Assembly (NCBI GenBank): GCA_003460745.1
Contig: QTVU01000013.1
Coordinates: 1 to 64,000 of the forward strand
Length of the DNA stretch: 64,000 nt
From: Firmicutes bacterium AM55-24TS
GTDB lineage: Bacteria > Bacillota > Clostridia > UBA1381
Direction of reading: 5' to 3'
Shown here: in pieces, positions 52,034-62,131 of the stretch
Position numbering within the stretch: position 1 is the first letter of the stretch
How the letters are laid out: each line of letters opens with the position of its first letter
Program-made: the position numbers and the translations under genes
The notes under the pieces: generated by a model
Databases searched by the model: none
What the model was told of the DNA's origin: nothing
The model's input: the letters and a program-made list of their open reading frames with translations, nothing else

Positions 52034-53616
52034 GGCATTGGTGTGACTGTCGGAGCAGCCGTTGGTGTTGCCGTTGGACTTGACGTTACTGTCGGCATCG
52101 GTACTGTCGTAGGCGTTGCCGTTGGACTTGGTGTTACTGTCGTCACTATCGTTGGTGTTGCTGTCGGTTTTACCGTTGGTGTTGCCGTTGGACTTGACGT
52201 TACTGTCGGCGTCGGTACTGTCGTAGGCGTTGCTGTTGGTTTTACTGTTGGTGTTGCCGTTGGTGTCGCTGTCGGCATAATTGCCTTAACCGCATTATAC
52301 GCATTCAATCTTCCGCCGCTTATAACTTTACCTGTAAGTGCCGAAAGTTTGTCTGAACTCGAACACAAAGTTTCTTTAATTTCTTTTGCCGAAATATTCG
52401 GATTTACTGCACGCATTACCGCAACAGCACTTGCAACCATAGGTGTAGCCATAGAAGTTCCCGACATTGTTCCGTAACTGCTTGTCGGAATTGTACTGTA
52501 AATAACTGTACCCGGTGCTGCAATATCAACACTTGTTGCACCGTAATGCGACGTACTGCTGAGTTCATCACTGCTTGTCGTGTTTGCAACAGAAATTACA
52601 TTGTCAAGGTCTTTTGTAAGTTGTGACGGATATACCGCCGTTCGATCGTTATCAGGTTGCGGTGTACTTGTCGCAATATTTCCCGCCGCAATAACAAAGA
52701 ATATATCCGGCACCGCCTCAATCGCCGATTTAACGATACTCACCGAAGTACTTCCCCAACCTGCACCGCCAAAACTGCAATTAATAATATTTATATCATT
52801 CTTTTTTGCGTAATTAATCCCTTCTATTATATAAGATAAAGTACTTTTACCACTGCTGTTAAAAATCTTTATTGATGCGATTTTGGCATTACGTGCAACA
52901 GACGCCACACCCTTGGAATTGTCGGTCACCGCACTCACAATACCTGCAACGTGAACGCCGTGATTACTCACATATGACACATCACCGTTACTGTCGCCGC
53001 AATTCCAACCATATATGTCATCAATATAGCCGTTACCGTCATTATCAATGCCGTCACCGACAATTTCTCCCGTATTCACCCATATATTATCAATTAAATC
53101 CTCGTGATTTGTCTGTATACCCGAATCCATAACTCCGACAGTCACATCAGAGCAATCAATATCAAAATCCCAAAGCTTTTTTGCACCGATTAAATCAAGC
53201 ACAGCTTGTTTTCCGTTTTGATAGTACGTATCATTAGGTTCGGAAAACTCATATACATTGTAGTTAGGCTCTGCATATTCAATATTCGGCATAGCCTTTA
53301 ACTTTTCAATCGTATCTATAACATTTTCACGGCTCGGATTTTCCAAATCAAGTACATATATAATAGGCTCTGTTTTATCAGAAAACAAACTGATACTGCT
53401 TGCATCGTCACCGAAAATACATTTTGCATCACTGATATTCAATTCGTCAAACGGGTCTGAACACATTGAAACAGCATCGGTAATCTGCGGTTTTAACTGC
53501 ACAAGCACACTTCCGTAATCAAAATCCAACCCGTCATATTCATCTGCATAAACATTAATCCCCAGCCACATCATAGCCAATAACGTGGCAAAAAAAATAT
53601 ATATAAACCTTTTCAT
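52012..53616 (-). CDS. secreted subtilisin-like serine protease (S8) with Pro/Thr linker
   Basis: About 534 residues from MKRFIYIFFATLL (ATG 53616, GGAG site). Signal peptide to about VYA-DE, a prodomain (about 25-115, including an I9-like YEPNYNVYE end), then the catalytic domain with Asp in VGVMDSGIQTNH, His in NHGVHVAGIVSA, Asn region NCSFGG, and Ser in GTSMATPMVAS. A Pro/Thr/Val repeat linker (about 450-530) follows. The frame then stops at CFNEQ, but a C-terminal module continues out of frame. It probably degrades proteins outside the cell or processes surface proteins. Confidence 0.9.
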   Translation of the reverse strand: MKRFIYIFFATLLAMMWLGINVYADEYDGLDFDYGSVLVQLKPQITDAVSMCSDPFDELNISDAKCIFGDDASSISLFSDKTEPIIYVLDLENPSRENVIDTIEKLKAMPNIEYAEPNYNVYEFSEPNDTYYQNGKQAVLDLIGAKKLWDFDIDCSDVTVGVMDSGIQTNHEDLIDNIWVNTGEIVGDGIDNDGNGYIDDIYGWNCGDSNGDVSYVSNHGVHVAGIVSAVTDNSKGVASVARNAKIASIKIFNSSGKSTLSYIIEGINYAKKNDINIINCSFGGAGWGSTSVSIVKSAIEAVPDIFFVIAAGNIATSTPQPDNDRTAVYPSQLTKDLDNVISVANTTSSDELSSTSHYGATSVDIAAPGTVIYSTIPTSSYGTMSGTSMATPMVASAVAVMRAVNPNISAKEIKETLCSSSDKLSALTGKVISGGRLNAYNAVKAIMPTATPTATPTVKPTATPTTVPTPTVTSSPTATPTVKPTATPTIVTTVTPSPTATPTTVPMPTVTSSPTATPTAAPTVTPMPTCFNEQ

Positions 53617-53699
53617 AACCATAGCTCCGTTTTTCAAATTGCTTTAATTTCAGTATATCACTCAATTTTTATAAAGTCAATTTAAACCTCGTTTTTCGC

Positions 53700-53728
53700 T
53701 TGACTTTTTTGTTTTACTATGGTAAAAT
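53700..53728 (+). promoter_or_regulatory. promoter of tRNA-Ser
   Basis: TTGACT (53700-53705), 17-base spacer, TAAAAT (53723-53728), 14 bases before the tRNA. Confidence 0.75.
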
Positions 53729-53742
53729 ATTAAGGTACTTTT

Positions 53743-53831
53743 GGAGAAGTATCGAAGCGGTCATAACGGGGCGCACTCGAAATGCGTTTGCCTTAACGGG
53801 CACGTGGGTTCGAATCCCACCTTCTCCGCCA
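53743..53831 (+). tRNA. tRNA-Ser (anticodon CGA)
   Basis: Class II tRNA with acceptor GGAGAAG/CTTCTCC, anticodon stem GCGCA/TGCGT with loop CTCGAAA (anticodon CGA, reading TCG), a long variable arm (TTGCC...GGGCA), T arm GTGGG/CCCAC with TTCGAAT, and encoded GCCA end. Confidence 0.95.
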
Positions 53832-53832
53832 A

Positions 53833-53870
53833 AGAGAATGCTGATTTTTAATCCGCATTCTTTTTTTACT
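53833..53870 (+). terminator. terminator after tRNA-Ser
   Basis: AGAATGC pairs with GCATTCT, followed by seven Ts. Confidence 0.75.
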
Positions 53871-53898
53871 ATGTGAATTTTTATAAAGGAGTAAAACA

Positions 53899-55662
53899 AT
53901 GCAGACAGAAGAAAAACAAATGAAGATGAGTTATCTTATAAAGCGCTTTGTACCATATTTCAAAAAATACAAATGGATACTGATACTCGATCTAATCTGT
54001 GCGTCACTGACAACGGTTTGTGAGCTTGTATTCCCAATGCTCGTGCGTTACATAACAAATATGGGTATCAATAATATAGCAGGATTAACCGTCGGAATAA
54101 TCTTAAAAATAGGACTTTTCTATCTGATTTTAAGAATAATCGACTCTGCGGCAAATTTCTATATGGCTGACACGGGACATATTATGGGAGCAAAAATCGA
54201 AACAGATATGCGCCGTGACTTATTCGCGCACCTTGAAACGCTTTCACATTCATACTTTGCCGAACACAAAGTCGGACAAATTATGGCACGAATAACAAGC
54301 GACTTGTTTGATATAACAGAATTTGCGCACCACTGCCCCGAAGAATTTTTCATCGCCGCACTGAAAATAATCGTTTCATTTATAATTCTTTGCGGAGTAA
54401 ACGTACCGCTTACGGTCATTGTGTTTGCGTCACTTCCGCTTATATTCTGTTTTGTAAAATTCTTTAATACGCGTATGCGTAAAGCGTTCAAGAAACAGCG
54501 TAACCAAATCGGCGAAATTAATTCACAGGTTGAGGATACATTGCTCGGTATAAGAGTGGTAAAGTCATTTGCGACAGAAGAACTCGAAGCTGAAAAGTTT
54601 GAGGACGGCAACAAAAAATTTCTTGATACAAAAAAACTCGGATATTTTTATATGGCAGGTTTTCAAACATCAAACAGAGCCTTTGAGGGTGTAATGTATT
54701 TGATAGTCGTTGTTGCGGGTGCGTTGTTTATGATTAACGGCAAAATCTCCCCTGCCGACCTTACCGCATATCTTTTGTATGTAAGCACGCTCCTTGCCAC
54801 TTTGCGTACAATCATTCAATTTACCGAACAATTCCAACGCGGTATGACAGGTATTGAGCGTTTCCTTGAAATTATGGACGCACCTGCCGAAATAACAGAA
54901 AAAGAAAATGCCGACGAATTGAAAAATGTTCAAGGAAATATAACGTTTGAAAACGTCGGATTTCATTACAGTGACGATGACACAAACGTGCTGTCAAATA
55001 TAAATCTTAACATCAAGAAAGGCGACAGCGTTGCACTTGTCGGTCCGTCAGGCGGCGGAAAAACAACGCTTTGTAACCTTATCCCACGTTTTTATGACGT
55101 CACAGAAGGACGTATTTTAATTGACGGCAAAGATATAAAGAACGTCACATTAAATTCGCTCCGAAATTCAATCGGTGTCGTTCAACAGGACGTTTACTTG
55201 TTCTCGGGAACGGTCTTTGAAAACATCGCTTACGGATTAAGCGGTGCAACACGCGAAGATGTTATAAACGCCGCCAAGCTTGCAGGCGCACATGAATTTA
55301 TTTCAAACCTCGAAAACGGATATGACACATATGTCGGCGAACGTGGAGTTAAACTTTCGGGCGGTCAAAAGCAAAGAATAAGTATCGCAAGAGTATTCTT
55401 AAAAAATCCGCCTATACTTATTCTTGACGAAGCGACCTCCGCACTTGATAATGAAAGCGAAAAAATCGTGCAAGACTCACTCGAAAAACTTGCAAAAGGC
55501 AGAACAGTGTTCACAATCGCCCATAGACTTACAACAATCCGTAATGCAAATATGATTCTTGTCCTCACCGAAAACGGTATCGAAGAGCAAGGCACACACC
55601 AAGAATTGATTGATAAAAAAGGATTGTACTACAACCTATACAGTATGTACACATCACTATAA
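53899..55662 (+). CDS. ABC transporter, fused permease/ATPase exporter
   Basis: 587 residues, AAAGGAG site. Six transmembrane helices form an ABC_membrane domain (about 20-310), then an ATPase domain (about 340-587) with Walker A GPSGGGKTT, signature LSGGQKQR, Walker B ILILDEAT and switch H in IAHRL. This is the MsbA/BmrA-like half-exporter that works as a homodimer. The substrate (lipid, peptide or drug) cannot be told. It is a single gene with its own terminator. Confidence 0.92.
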   Translation: MQTEEKQMKMSYLIKRFVPYFKKYKWILILDLICASLTTVCELVFPMLVRYITNMGINNIAGLTVGIILKIGLFYLILRIIDSAANFYMADTGHIMGAKIETDMRRDLFAHLETLSHSYFAEHKVGQIMARITSDLFDITEFAHHCPEEFFIAALKIIVSFIILCGVNVPLTVIVFASLPLIFCFVKFFNTRMRKAFKKQRNQIGEINSQVEDTLLGIRVVKSFATEELEAEKFEDGNKKFLDTKKLGYFYMAGFQTSNRAFEGVMYLIVVVAGALFMINGKISPADLTAYLLYVSTLLATLRTIIQFTEQFQRGMTGIERFLEIMDAPAEITEKENADELKNVQGNITFENVGFHYSDDDTNVLSNINLNIKKGDSVALVGPSGGGKTTLCNLIPRFYDVTEGRILIDGKDIKNVTLNSLRNSIGVVQQDVYLFSGTVFENIAYGLSGATREDVINAAKLAGAHEFISNLENGYDTYVGERGVKLSGGQKQRISIARVFLKNPPILILDEATSALDNESEKIVQDSLEKLAKGRTVFTIAHRLTTIRNANMILVLTENGIEEQGTHQELIDKKGLYYNLYSMYTSL

Positions 55663-55667
55663 CAAAC

Positions 55668-55697
55668 AAAAATGCGGTCTGTATGACCGCATTTTTT
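55668..55697. terminator. bidirectional terminator between the ABC exporter and cls
   Basis: A 12-bp AAAAATGCGGTC/GACCGCATTTTT stem, 5-base loop, T-runs on both sides. It overlaps the cls stop codon. Confidence 0.85.
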
Positions 55698-57231
55698 ATA
55701 GTAGTGGTGCTACTAACCTTATAATATGTCCTAAAAGCTTTGTGAAAATATTAAAATGTTTAACGTCCTCTAATGTAATCTTCTGCGACAATTCAAGCGT
55801 GTCTTTGAAATCACGTTCAATATCCATAACCGCCGGTACATTAAGCATATAAGCCGCACATTCATAGTGAAGATACAAACTTCTGTAATCGTGATTTACC
55901 GTACCGACAATGGCTTTTTTACCGTCACTTATCGACATTTTTGCGTGAACAAAACCGGGTGTATATTCGTATATTTCTATACCTGCTTTCAAAAGTTCCT
56001 TATAATATGTTCTCGCAAGATAGAACGCATATTTCTTGTCGGGAATATGTGGCATTATAATCTTAACGTCAACGCCCCTTTGAGCCGCATACTTCATACA
56101 CTCATACATCTCGTCATCAATAACAAGATACGGCGTCATTATATAAGTATATTCCGACGCATTGTTCAGATTATTTATATATGCACGCTTTCCAACATAA
56201 ACTTCATCAAGCGGAGTATCGCCGAACGGTATTACAAATCCGTCCGTACTTACGGAATATTTTTTTGACGCTTGGATATATTCACCGCAATCCTCAATGT
56301 GTTCATCATTTACGTTCCACATTTCAAGAAACATAGCAGTAAATCCCGCAACAGCCTCGCCTCTGAGCATAAATCCCGTATCTTTCCAATGCCCGAAACG
56401 CATCTTTTCATTAATATATTCATCTGAAATATTTATACCGCCGCAAAACGCTGTCGCGCCGTCTATAACCATTATTTTTCTGTGGTCACGATTGTTTTGG
56501 TGAGTTGACAAAAGCGGTACAATCGGCGAAAATATACGACATTTAATACCATGTCTTTCAAGATATTCATTGTATTTTCGCGGAAGCGTCACGATACAGC
56601 CCATACCGTCATACATAACGCGAACTTCAACGCCCTGTTTAACTTTTTTCTTTAAAATTTCAAGAATTTCATTCCACATACGGCTCGTGTGATTTATAAT
56701 AAAGAACTCCAAAAATATGAATTTCTCCGCTTTCAAAAGCTCCTTTTTCATATCCTCAAACATTCTCTCGCCTATGCTGTAATACTGTACACCCGTATTT
56801 GTGTAAGCAGGAGAACCGCCGTATTTCGATAAATACCTTGCAAAGCCGTCCTGATTTTTATCGGTCTGATAAATATTTTTCATAACATCTTCGTCTTGAA
56901 CAAGATACTTTTTGTTTGCCTCTTGAATAGTCTTGTAATCGTCACCTATATTCATTGACACTCCCTGCGCCCTTGTAAACAGATAAAACAACGCGCCGAA
57001 TATAGGTATAATCGCAATAAGCGTTATCCACGTCATTTTAAAAGTAGATTCCTCTGTACGATTAATTTCAAATATTATAAGTACGGCACTCAAAACAGTC
57101 GAAAGACCGAACAAAACCTTTGAATAGTCGGAAATCCATATATACATTGCAACAAACGTAATGATTTGCATTAAAAGCATTACCATTGCAACGAATTTGT
57201 TTGAATATAAAAGTCTGTAAATCTTTTTCAT
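55696..57231 (-). CDS. cls: cardiolipin synthase (phospholipase D family)
   Basis: 511 residues. Two N-terminal transmembrane helices (about 12-30 and 36-55) are followed by a third hydrophobic segment (about 68-85). Two HKD motifs lie in NRDHRKIMVIDG and VHAKMSISDGKKAIVGT. It joins two phosphatidylglycerols into cardiolipin at the membrane. pgsA, which makes the precursor, lies 1.3 kb further along. Confidence 0.93.
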   Translation of the reverse strand: MKKIYRLLYSNKFVAMVMLLMQIITFVAMYIWISDYSKVLFGLSTVLSAVLIIFEINRTEESTFKMTWITLIAIIPIFGALFYLFTRAQGVSMNIGDDYKTIQEANKKYLVQDEDVMKNIYQTDKNQDGFARYLSKYGGSPAYTNTGVQYYSIGERMFEDMKKELLKAEKFIFLEFFIINHTSRMWNEILEILKKKVKQGVEVRVMYDGMGCIVTLPRKYNEYLERHGIKCRIFSPIVPLLSTHQNNRDHRKIMVIDGATAFCGGINISDEYINEKMRFGHWKDTGFMLRGEAVAGFTAMFLEMWNVNDEHIEDCGEYIQASKKYSVSTDGFVIPFGDTPLDEVYVGKRAYINNLNNASEYTYIMTPYLVIDDEMYECMKYAAQRGVDVKIIMPHIPDKKYAFYLARTYYKELLKAGIEIYEYTPGFVHAKMSISDGKKAIVGTVNHDYRSLYLHYECAAYMLNVPAVMDIERDFKDTLELSQKITLEDVKHFNIFTKLLGHIIRLVAPLL

Positions 57232-57253
57232 TCAAAATCCTCCTTTCAAACGG

Positions 57254-57775
57254 CTATTTTAAATTTTTTATATACGCAAACGTTTTTTCTTCCCCTTCTT
57301 GCTGCAACATCATAAGCCACCCTTCAAGCAGCTTTGCAGTGTTTGGATGCATACTTGTTTTAGCATTTCCCTTTAAGAAATATTCTATCGGATTATCGTT
57401 TGTATATTTGTCGTCCAAATAAATTTTTCCTGCCGCAACACGGTCGCAAAACATTTCTTTAACATATTTTAACGGCATTTCGACCGCCTCCATACGTCTT
57501 GTTTTGGGATTGTAGTCTGTCCAATATTCAAAGTGATGTTTGTTTCTTCCCTTGTGGTGCATCCAAGCCTTTGAATAACCGTATTCACGTCTTTCGCCCT
57601 CTGTCGGACTTCTGTCACCGAGATAAAATCTTGCTCCCGGTAAAAATTCAGTCGGTGAATATTTCGACAAATCGTGACGCATACCCTGCCACAAAATTCC
57701 GCACCTTAGGCAATGATACATTACCTTGTGACGGTGCCTTGTGATTGTCATAAAATGTTTTATAAAATGCCACAT
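57254..57775 (-). CDS. DUF5662 family protein
   Basis: 173 residues, GGAAGA site. His-rich motifs (HRHKVMYHCLRCGILWQGMRHDLSKYSPTEF is the first region; WMHHKGRNKHHFEYW the second) recall a metal-binding helical fold. The family is widespread in gut Clostridia, with no firm function. It lies 22 bases upstream of cls. Confidence 0.8.
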   Translation of the reverse strand: MWHFIKHFMTITRHRHKVMYHCLRCGILWQGMRHDLSKYSPTEFLPGARFYLGDRSPTEGERREYGYSKAWMHHKGRNKHHFEYWTDYNPKTRRMEAVEMPLKYVKEMFCDRVAAGKIYLDDKYTNDNPIEYFLKGNAKTSMHPNTAKLLEGWLMMLQQEGEEKTFAYIKNLK

Positions 57776-57864
57776 ACAGTGATTCTTCCTTTTTCTATAA
57801 TAGTTTATTATATCACAAATACCGACATTTTACAATACCAAAACGTTGCACCTCTCAAAACAAA

Positions 57865-57898
57865 AAAATCGGTTGCCAAAATTTCGGCAACCGATTTT
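57865..57898 (-). terminator. terminator of hisIE
   Basis: A perfect 13-bp AAAATCGGTTGCC/GGCAACCGATTTT stem, 8-base loop, T-run on the minus strand. Confidence 0.85.
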
Positions 57899-57901
57899 CG
57901 A

Positions 57902-58540
57902 TTAGTTACTTCTTCTTTCCATTTCCTTATAAATATCTTCCCAAGTCATACCGTTGTCAACCAGCATAACAGTAAGGTGATAAATAAGGTCAGCGGTTTC
58001 GTAGCTGATTTCGTCCTTATCGCGGTTTTTACCTGCAATAACAACTTCGGCAGCCTCTTCACCGACTTTTTTCAAAATCTTATCTTCGCCCTTATCGAAC
58101 AAGTAATTTGTATAACTGCCCTCTTCAGGGTGTTCTTTTCTGTCCATAACAACAGCCTGTTCACGTGCAAATACATCTGTCTTAGTCTGTTCCTTTGAGT
58201 CCTCAACAAGCTTGCCGTCCTCAATCTTTCTGAAGAAACAACTTCTGTTTCCTGTATGACACGCAGGGCCGGCAGGATTAACAAGTACAACAAGGCAATC
58301 ACAGTCACAGTCAACACGAACTTCTTTAACGTACATATAATTACCCGAAGTATCGCCCTTTACCCAAACTTCCTGTCTGCTTCTTGACCAAAAAGTTGCT
58401 CTGCCTGTTTCAAGAGTTTGCTTAATCGTGTCCGCATTCATATATGCAACCATAAGCACCTCATTAGTTTCAATATTCTGCACAACCGCCGGAATGAGTC
58501 CGCTTGCGTCGAATTTAAGAGTATTTATTAATTCTTCCAT
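57902..58540 (-). CDS. hisI: bifunctional phosphoribosyl-AMP cyclohydrolase/phosphoribosyl-ATP pyrophosphatase
   Basis: 212 residues, a HisIE fusion. The HisI domain (about 1-115) has WSRSRQEVWVKGDTSGN and DCDCDCLVVLV...CHTGNRSCFF with metal-binding cysteines. The HisE domain (about 120-212) has EEAAEVVIAGKN and the YETADLIYHLTVML motif. It does histidine synthesis steps 2 and 3. No other his gene adjoins it, so the pathway genes lie elsewhere. Confidence 0.93.
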   Translation of the reverse strand: MEELINTLKFDASGLIPAVVQNIETNEVLMVAYMNADTIKQTLETGRATFWSRSRQEVWVKGDTSGNYMYVKEVRVDCDCDCLVVLVNPAGPACHTGNRSCFFRKIEDGKLVEDSKEQTKTDVFAREQAVVMDRKEHPEEGSYTNYLFDKGEDKILKKVGEEAAEVVIAGKNRDKDEISYETADLIYHLTVMLVDNGMTWEDIYKEMERRSN

Positions 58541-58575
58541 TTATGTAATTCCCCTTTCAATTATATAAAACAAAT

Positions 58576-59127
58576 TTATTTCATTTCCATCAGGTTCCAA
58601 TTCTTTGCTATATAGTCCACACCCGAAATTATTGTGAATACAACCGAAATCCAAATAAGTATATCTGAAATCAATTTAGGGTGTACACCCAAGAATGTAT
58701 TTTGAATCGGAAGCAAAAGCATTGCAACGATAATCGCAACCATTTGCGTAACGGTTTTAAGCTTGCCCCACATACTTGCGGCAACAACTTTGCCCTCGCC
58801 CGCCGCAACAAGTCTTATACCCGCAACCGCAAATTCTCTTACAAGCACAATCATCAATGCCCATACACTCATACGGTCATAGTACATCAATATCAAAAAT
58901 GCCGCTGTTGTAAGCACCTTGTCGGCAAGCGGATCAACAAATTTACCGAAAGTCGTTACTTGATTATATTTTCTTGCAACGTGACCGTCTATCGCGTCAG
59001 TTATTGACGCAAGTACAAAAACACCAAGTGCCGCATAATGACACATTACGTTATCTATCATAAACAACACCATAAATATCGGTACTAGAACTACACGAAT
59101 CATTGTAATTTTATTAGCTGTATTCAT
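58576..59127 (-). CDS. pgsA: CDP-diacylglycerol--glycerol-3-phosphate 3-phosphatidyltransferase
   Basis: 183 residues from the second ATG (59127; GGAGGTG). The CDP-alcohol phosphotransferase motif is DAIDGHVARKYNQVTTFGKFVDPLADK. Several transmembrane helices. It makes phosphatidylglycerol phosphate, the first step to phosphatidylglycerol and cardiolipin. Its ATG shares one base with the rimO stop (TGATG), so translation is coupled. Confidence 0.94.
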   Translation of the reverse strand: MNTANKITMIRVVLVPIFMVLFMIDNVMCHYAALGVFVLASITDAIDGHVARKYNQVTTFGKFVDPLADKVLTTAAFLILMYYDRMSVWALMIVLVREFAVAGIRLVAAGEGKVVAASMWGKLKTVTQMVAIIVAMLLLPIQNTFLGVHPKLISDILIWISVVFTIISGVDYIAKNWNLMEMK

Positions 59128-60455
59128 CAAATCACCTCCGCTTGACCTGTAAGGTCATATTCATCTGCGTCAAGAATTTTCACTTTTATAATATCGCCCG
59201 GAGTAACTTCTTCCTCCGTTGCAAAGTATACTTTTCCGTCAACATCAATACTGTCGCCGCGACTTCTGCCGTAGAACAAGAAACTTTCTTCATCGTATCC
59301 CTCAACCAAAACTTCAAGTGTTTTGCCAAGCTTAGCCTTGTTAAGTTCAAGCGATATTCCCTGTTGAAGTGTCATAAGTCTGTCAAGACGTTCTTCCTTG
59401 ATTTCCTCATCAACCTGATTCGGAAAATCAGCCGCAGGAGTATCTTCTTCCTGTGAATATGTGAAAGCACCCATTCTGTCAAAACGCACCTTTTTAACAA
59501 ACTCATAAAGCTCGTTAAACTGTTCCTCCGTTTCACCCGGAAAACCTACAATTATAGACGTTCTGATTGTGCAGTCAGGCATTTTTTCTCTTATTTTATT
59601 TATTCTCTCAACCATTTGTTCTTGAGTTGTACGTCTTGCCATACGTCTTAAAATCTCATTGTTGCCATGCTGTACGGGCATATCGATATAATTGCATATC
59701 TTATCGTATTTAGCCATTGTATCAATAAGACCGTCCGTAATAGCCTCGGGATAGAAATAATGCACTCTTATCCACTCAATACCGTCAACAGCGACAAGCT
59801 TTTCAAGCAACTTGTCAAGCGAATATTCGCCGTACAAATCTTTTCCGTAACGTGAAGTGTCCTGTGCAATAAGGATAAGTTCCTTAACGCCGTTTTTCGC
59901 AAGATTTTCAGCCTCTTCAACTATATCTTCGATTTTTCTGCTCCTAAAATGTCCTCTAATCATAGGAATAGCACAATAAGTACAGTTATTGTCACAACCG
60001 TCGGCAATTTTCAAATATGCCGTATATGACGGTGTTGACAAAATTCGCGGAAGCCGTTCATCCGGAGTTCTGTCATTATGACCGCATATTACAGGCTTTT
60101 CGCCCTTAAACGCCTCGCGGATAACCTCCGCGATTTTATCATAATCACCTGTTCCGACTATTGCATCAACCTCGGGCAGTTCGATTAAAATATCACTGCT
60201 GTATCGTTCTGCCAAGCAACCTGTCGCAATAAGCAATCGACATCTTCCGTTTTTGTATTGAGCCATTTCAAGTATAGCGTCTATTGATTCCTGTTTAGCC
60301 GACTCGATAAAACCGCAAGTATTTACGATTATGACATCGGCGTCCGACGGATTATACGTTATATTAAAACCGTCATTTGCCAATATACCGAGCATAATTT
60401 CGGCATCTGTCTGATTTTTCGCACAGCCAAGCGAAACAAGACCGATGTTATACAT
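59127..60455 (-). CDS. rimO: ribosomal protein uS12 methylthiotransferase RimO
   Basis: 442 residues from MYNIGLVSLGCAKNQ (ATG 60455, GGAGAG site). The N-terminal UPF0004 domain holds cluster cysteines (GCAKNQTDAE, NTCGFIE, TGCLAERY), the radical SAM motif is CDNNCTYCAIP, and a C-terminal TRAM domain ends the protein. It adds a methylthio group to Asp88/89 of S12. It lies in the HD-recX-rimO-pgsA cluster. Confidence 0.95.
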   Translation of the reverse strand: MYNIGLVSLGCAKNQTDAEIMLGILANDGFNITYNPSDADVIIVNTCGFIESAKQESIDAILEMAQYKNGRCRLLIATGCLAERYSSDILIELPEVDAIVGTGDYDKIAEVIREAFKGEKPVICGHNDRTPDERLPRILSTPSYTAYLKIADGCDNNCTYCAIPMIRGHFRSRKIEDIVEEAENLAKNGVKELILIAQDTSRYGKDLYGEYSLDKLLEKLVAVDGIEWIRVHYFYPEAITDGLIDTMAKYDKICNYIDMPVQHGNNEILRRMARRTTQEQMVERINKIREKMPDCTIRTSIIVGFPGETEEQFNELYEFVKKVRFDRMGAFTYSQEEDTPAADFPNQVDEEIKEERLDRLMTLQQGISLELNKAKLGKTLEVLVEGYDEESFLFYGRSRGDSIDVDGKVYFATEEEVTPGDIIKVKILDADEYDLTGQAEVI

Positions 60456-60459
60456 AAGT

Positions 60460-60942
60460 TTACTCTCCATATTCTTCTTTTATATTATCTATACAATTTT
60501 TAATGTCAGAAAAGCCGTAACCTCTGTACATAAAATATCGTATACATTTATCAATGTTTTTCTTTTCAAAGTCACCTTTAAGCCTTTTTTCAACAAGAGG
60601 CAAAAGCATATCTTCTTCGTCCTCATCAAGATACGAAACCGCCTCCTCAACGTATTCCGCGTCTATACCCTTGCTGTAAAGCTCGGACTTAATACGTCTT
60701 TTACCGTATTTCTTCAAATTCTTTAAATCCTTTGCCTTTGCAATCGCATACTTTCTGTCGTCCAAAAAGCCGTAATTTCTGCAAAATTCAAGAATTTCAT
60801 CTATATCTTCTTCCTTTGCACCGGCTCTCTTCAGCTTATCCGAAAGTTCACGCTCACTGTGTGAACGAAATTCAAGCAATCTCAAAGCCTTGTCTTTAGC
60901 CTCATCAAAGGTCAGTTCTTTTTTTTCTCTGTTATATCTCAT
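60460..60942 (-). CDS. recX: RecX regulatory protein
   Basis: A 160-residue RecX with helical repeats (LRLLEFRSHSERELSDKLKRAG and FLDDRKYAIAKAKDLKNLKKYGKRRIKSEL). It inhibits RecA filaments. Its start overlaps the HD gene stop by 4 bases (ATGA). Confidence 0.9.
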   Translation of the reverse strand: MRYNREKKELTFDEAKDKALRLLEFRSHSERELSDKLKRAGAKEEDIDEILEFCRNYGFLDDRKYAIAKAKDLKNLKKYGKRRIKSELYSKGIDAEYVEEAVSYLDEDEEDMLLPLVEKRLKGDFEKKNIDKCIRYFMYRGYGFSDIKNCIDNIKEEYGE

Positions 60943-62125
60943 AATACAAAGTAATCAAATAATTCTCCAAAATTAATTCCGCCGATAACCTTATCCTTGT
61001 ATTTGCCTTTCAAATGGTCATATCCGCTCTGCATTTGCTCTGACTTAATGCCATAGCTAAGCGACATATATGCCTCAATGTATGCGGAAAGGTGGTCACA
61101 TCCGCGTATAATCTGTCCGTCTATCGGATTGTATTTGTCTTCATTATACTTTTCGTTTATCAAGTCCGACGTAACCATATTGATTTCGCCGTCATCAATA
61201 ATTTTAGAGTCAAATTCATTCTGCGTGTAATACTCTATCTCCCTGTGCCAAGCAGGCGGTAAAAGCGGATAAATAACTTCACGCATTTGTTCATCTTCTA
61301 TTTCACTGATTATGCTGTCCAAACCCTTGACGCTGTTCTTTACCGGTGACACAATATCCCTTGTCAAAACCTCGGGTAAATCGTGAAAAAGTCCCGAAAA
61401 GAAGTTGTTTTCAAGACGTTTTCTGCAAGGATTGTCAAGTTCAAGCGACATAAAGTACGACAAAATCGCAACGACAAGCATATGCCCCATAACAAAAGTT
61501 TCGGGCATTCTTACTGCTTTTGCCCACCTTTGTTGGTATCTCAGCTTTCCTATAAGCGACAAAAACTCTTGAAGATACTTACTTCCGGCAAAATATCTGA
61601 AGCCGTGAAAAGTATCGCAAGCCGCCAATCCCTGTGCCATTTCGGTTTTACCTGTTCTATACCGAAAGTCTGCGGATTCATAGGGTAAATTATTTTAAAT
61701 TCCCAGTTGCTTGCATGGTAATGTGCGGCTTTTAAAATCTGTTTTTCAAGAGATGCGTAATCTTTGTCAAGATAATACTGTTTCATTCTCTCAAAGAAAC
61801 AGCAGCCGATACCGTCCATATGTTCTTCAAGCTCTGAAAGTACCCAATTATCTATTTGAAAGCCTTTTTCTTTTACAAGTTTATGATAAATAGGCGGTTT
61901 AATGTCAGTAAGCACAATTCTGTGAAAAAACTCAAATATTCCGCCCTCAATAAGTTTTATCATATCAACGCTTTCGCCCTCACACTTTGCAAGCACATAA
62001 GCATAAAACATCTTGTGTGCCTGCTTGTCAAGCTCCGTAAAGCCGGTCCAAGGACGGATATGGTCGTTCCAACGCTGAATAGATGCCGCCTCATACATCA
62101 GAGAAATAAGAGATTTTTTAATCAT
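60939..62125 (-). pseudogene. HD-domain hydrolase (YfbR-like), split by one base
   Basis: The first frame (61550-62125) starts MIKKSLISLMYEAASIQRWND and has SLLxxIQRWNDH-like YfbR features. The second (60939-61640) has HMLVVAILSYFMSLE, GLFHDLPEVLTRDIVSPVK (the HD pair) and a helical C-terminus. The frames meet at about 61646-61649: one extra A gives V-K-T-E-M-A-Q and a protein of about 395 residues. The family includes nucleotide-5'-phosphohydrolases. The break may be a sequence error. Confidence 0.82.
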
Positions 62126-62131
62126 TTAATT

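Noticed and set aside
52043..52477. Gly/Val-rich 144-residue plus-strand frame
   Set aside because: Antisense of the subtilase Pro/Thr linker; low-complexity artefact.
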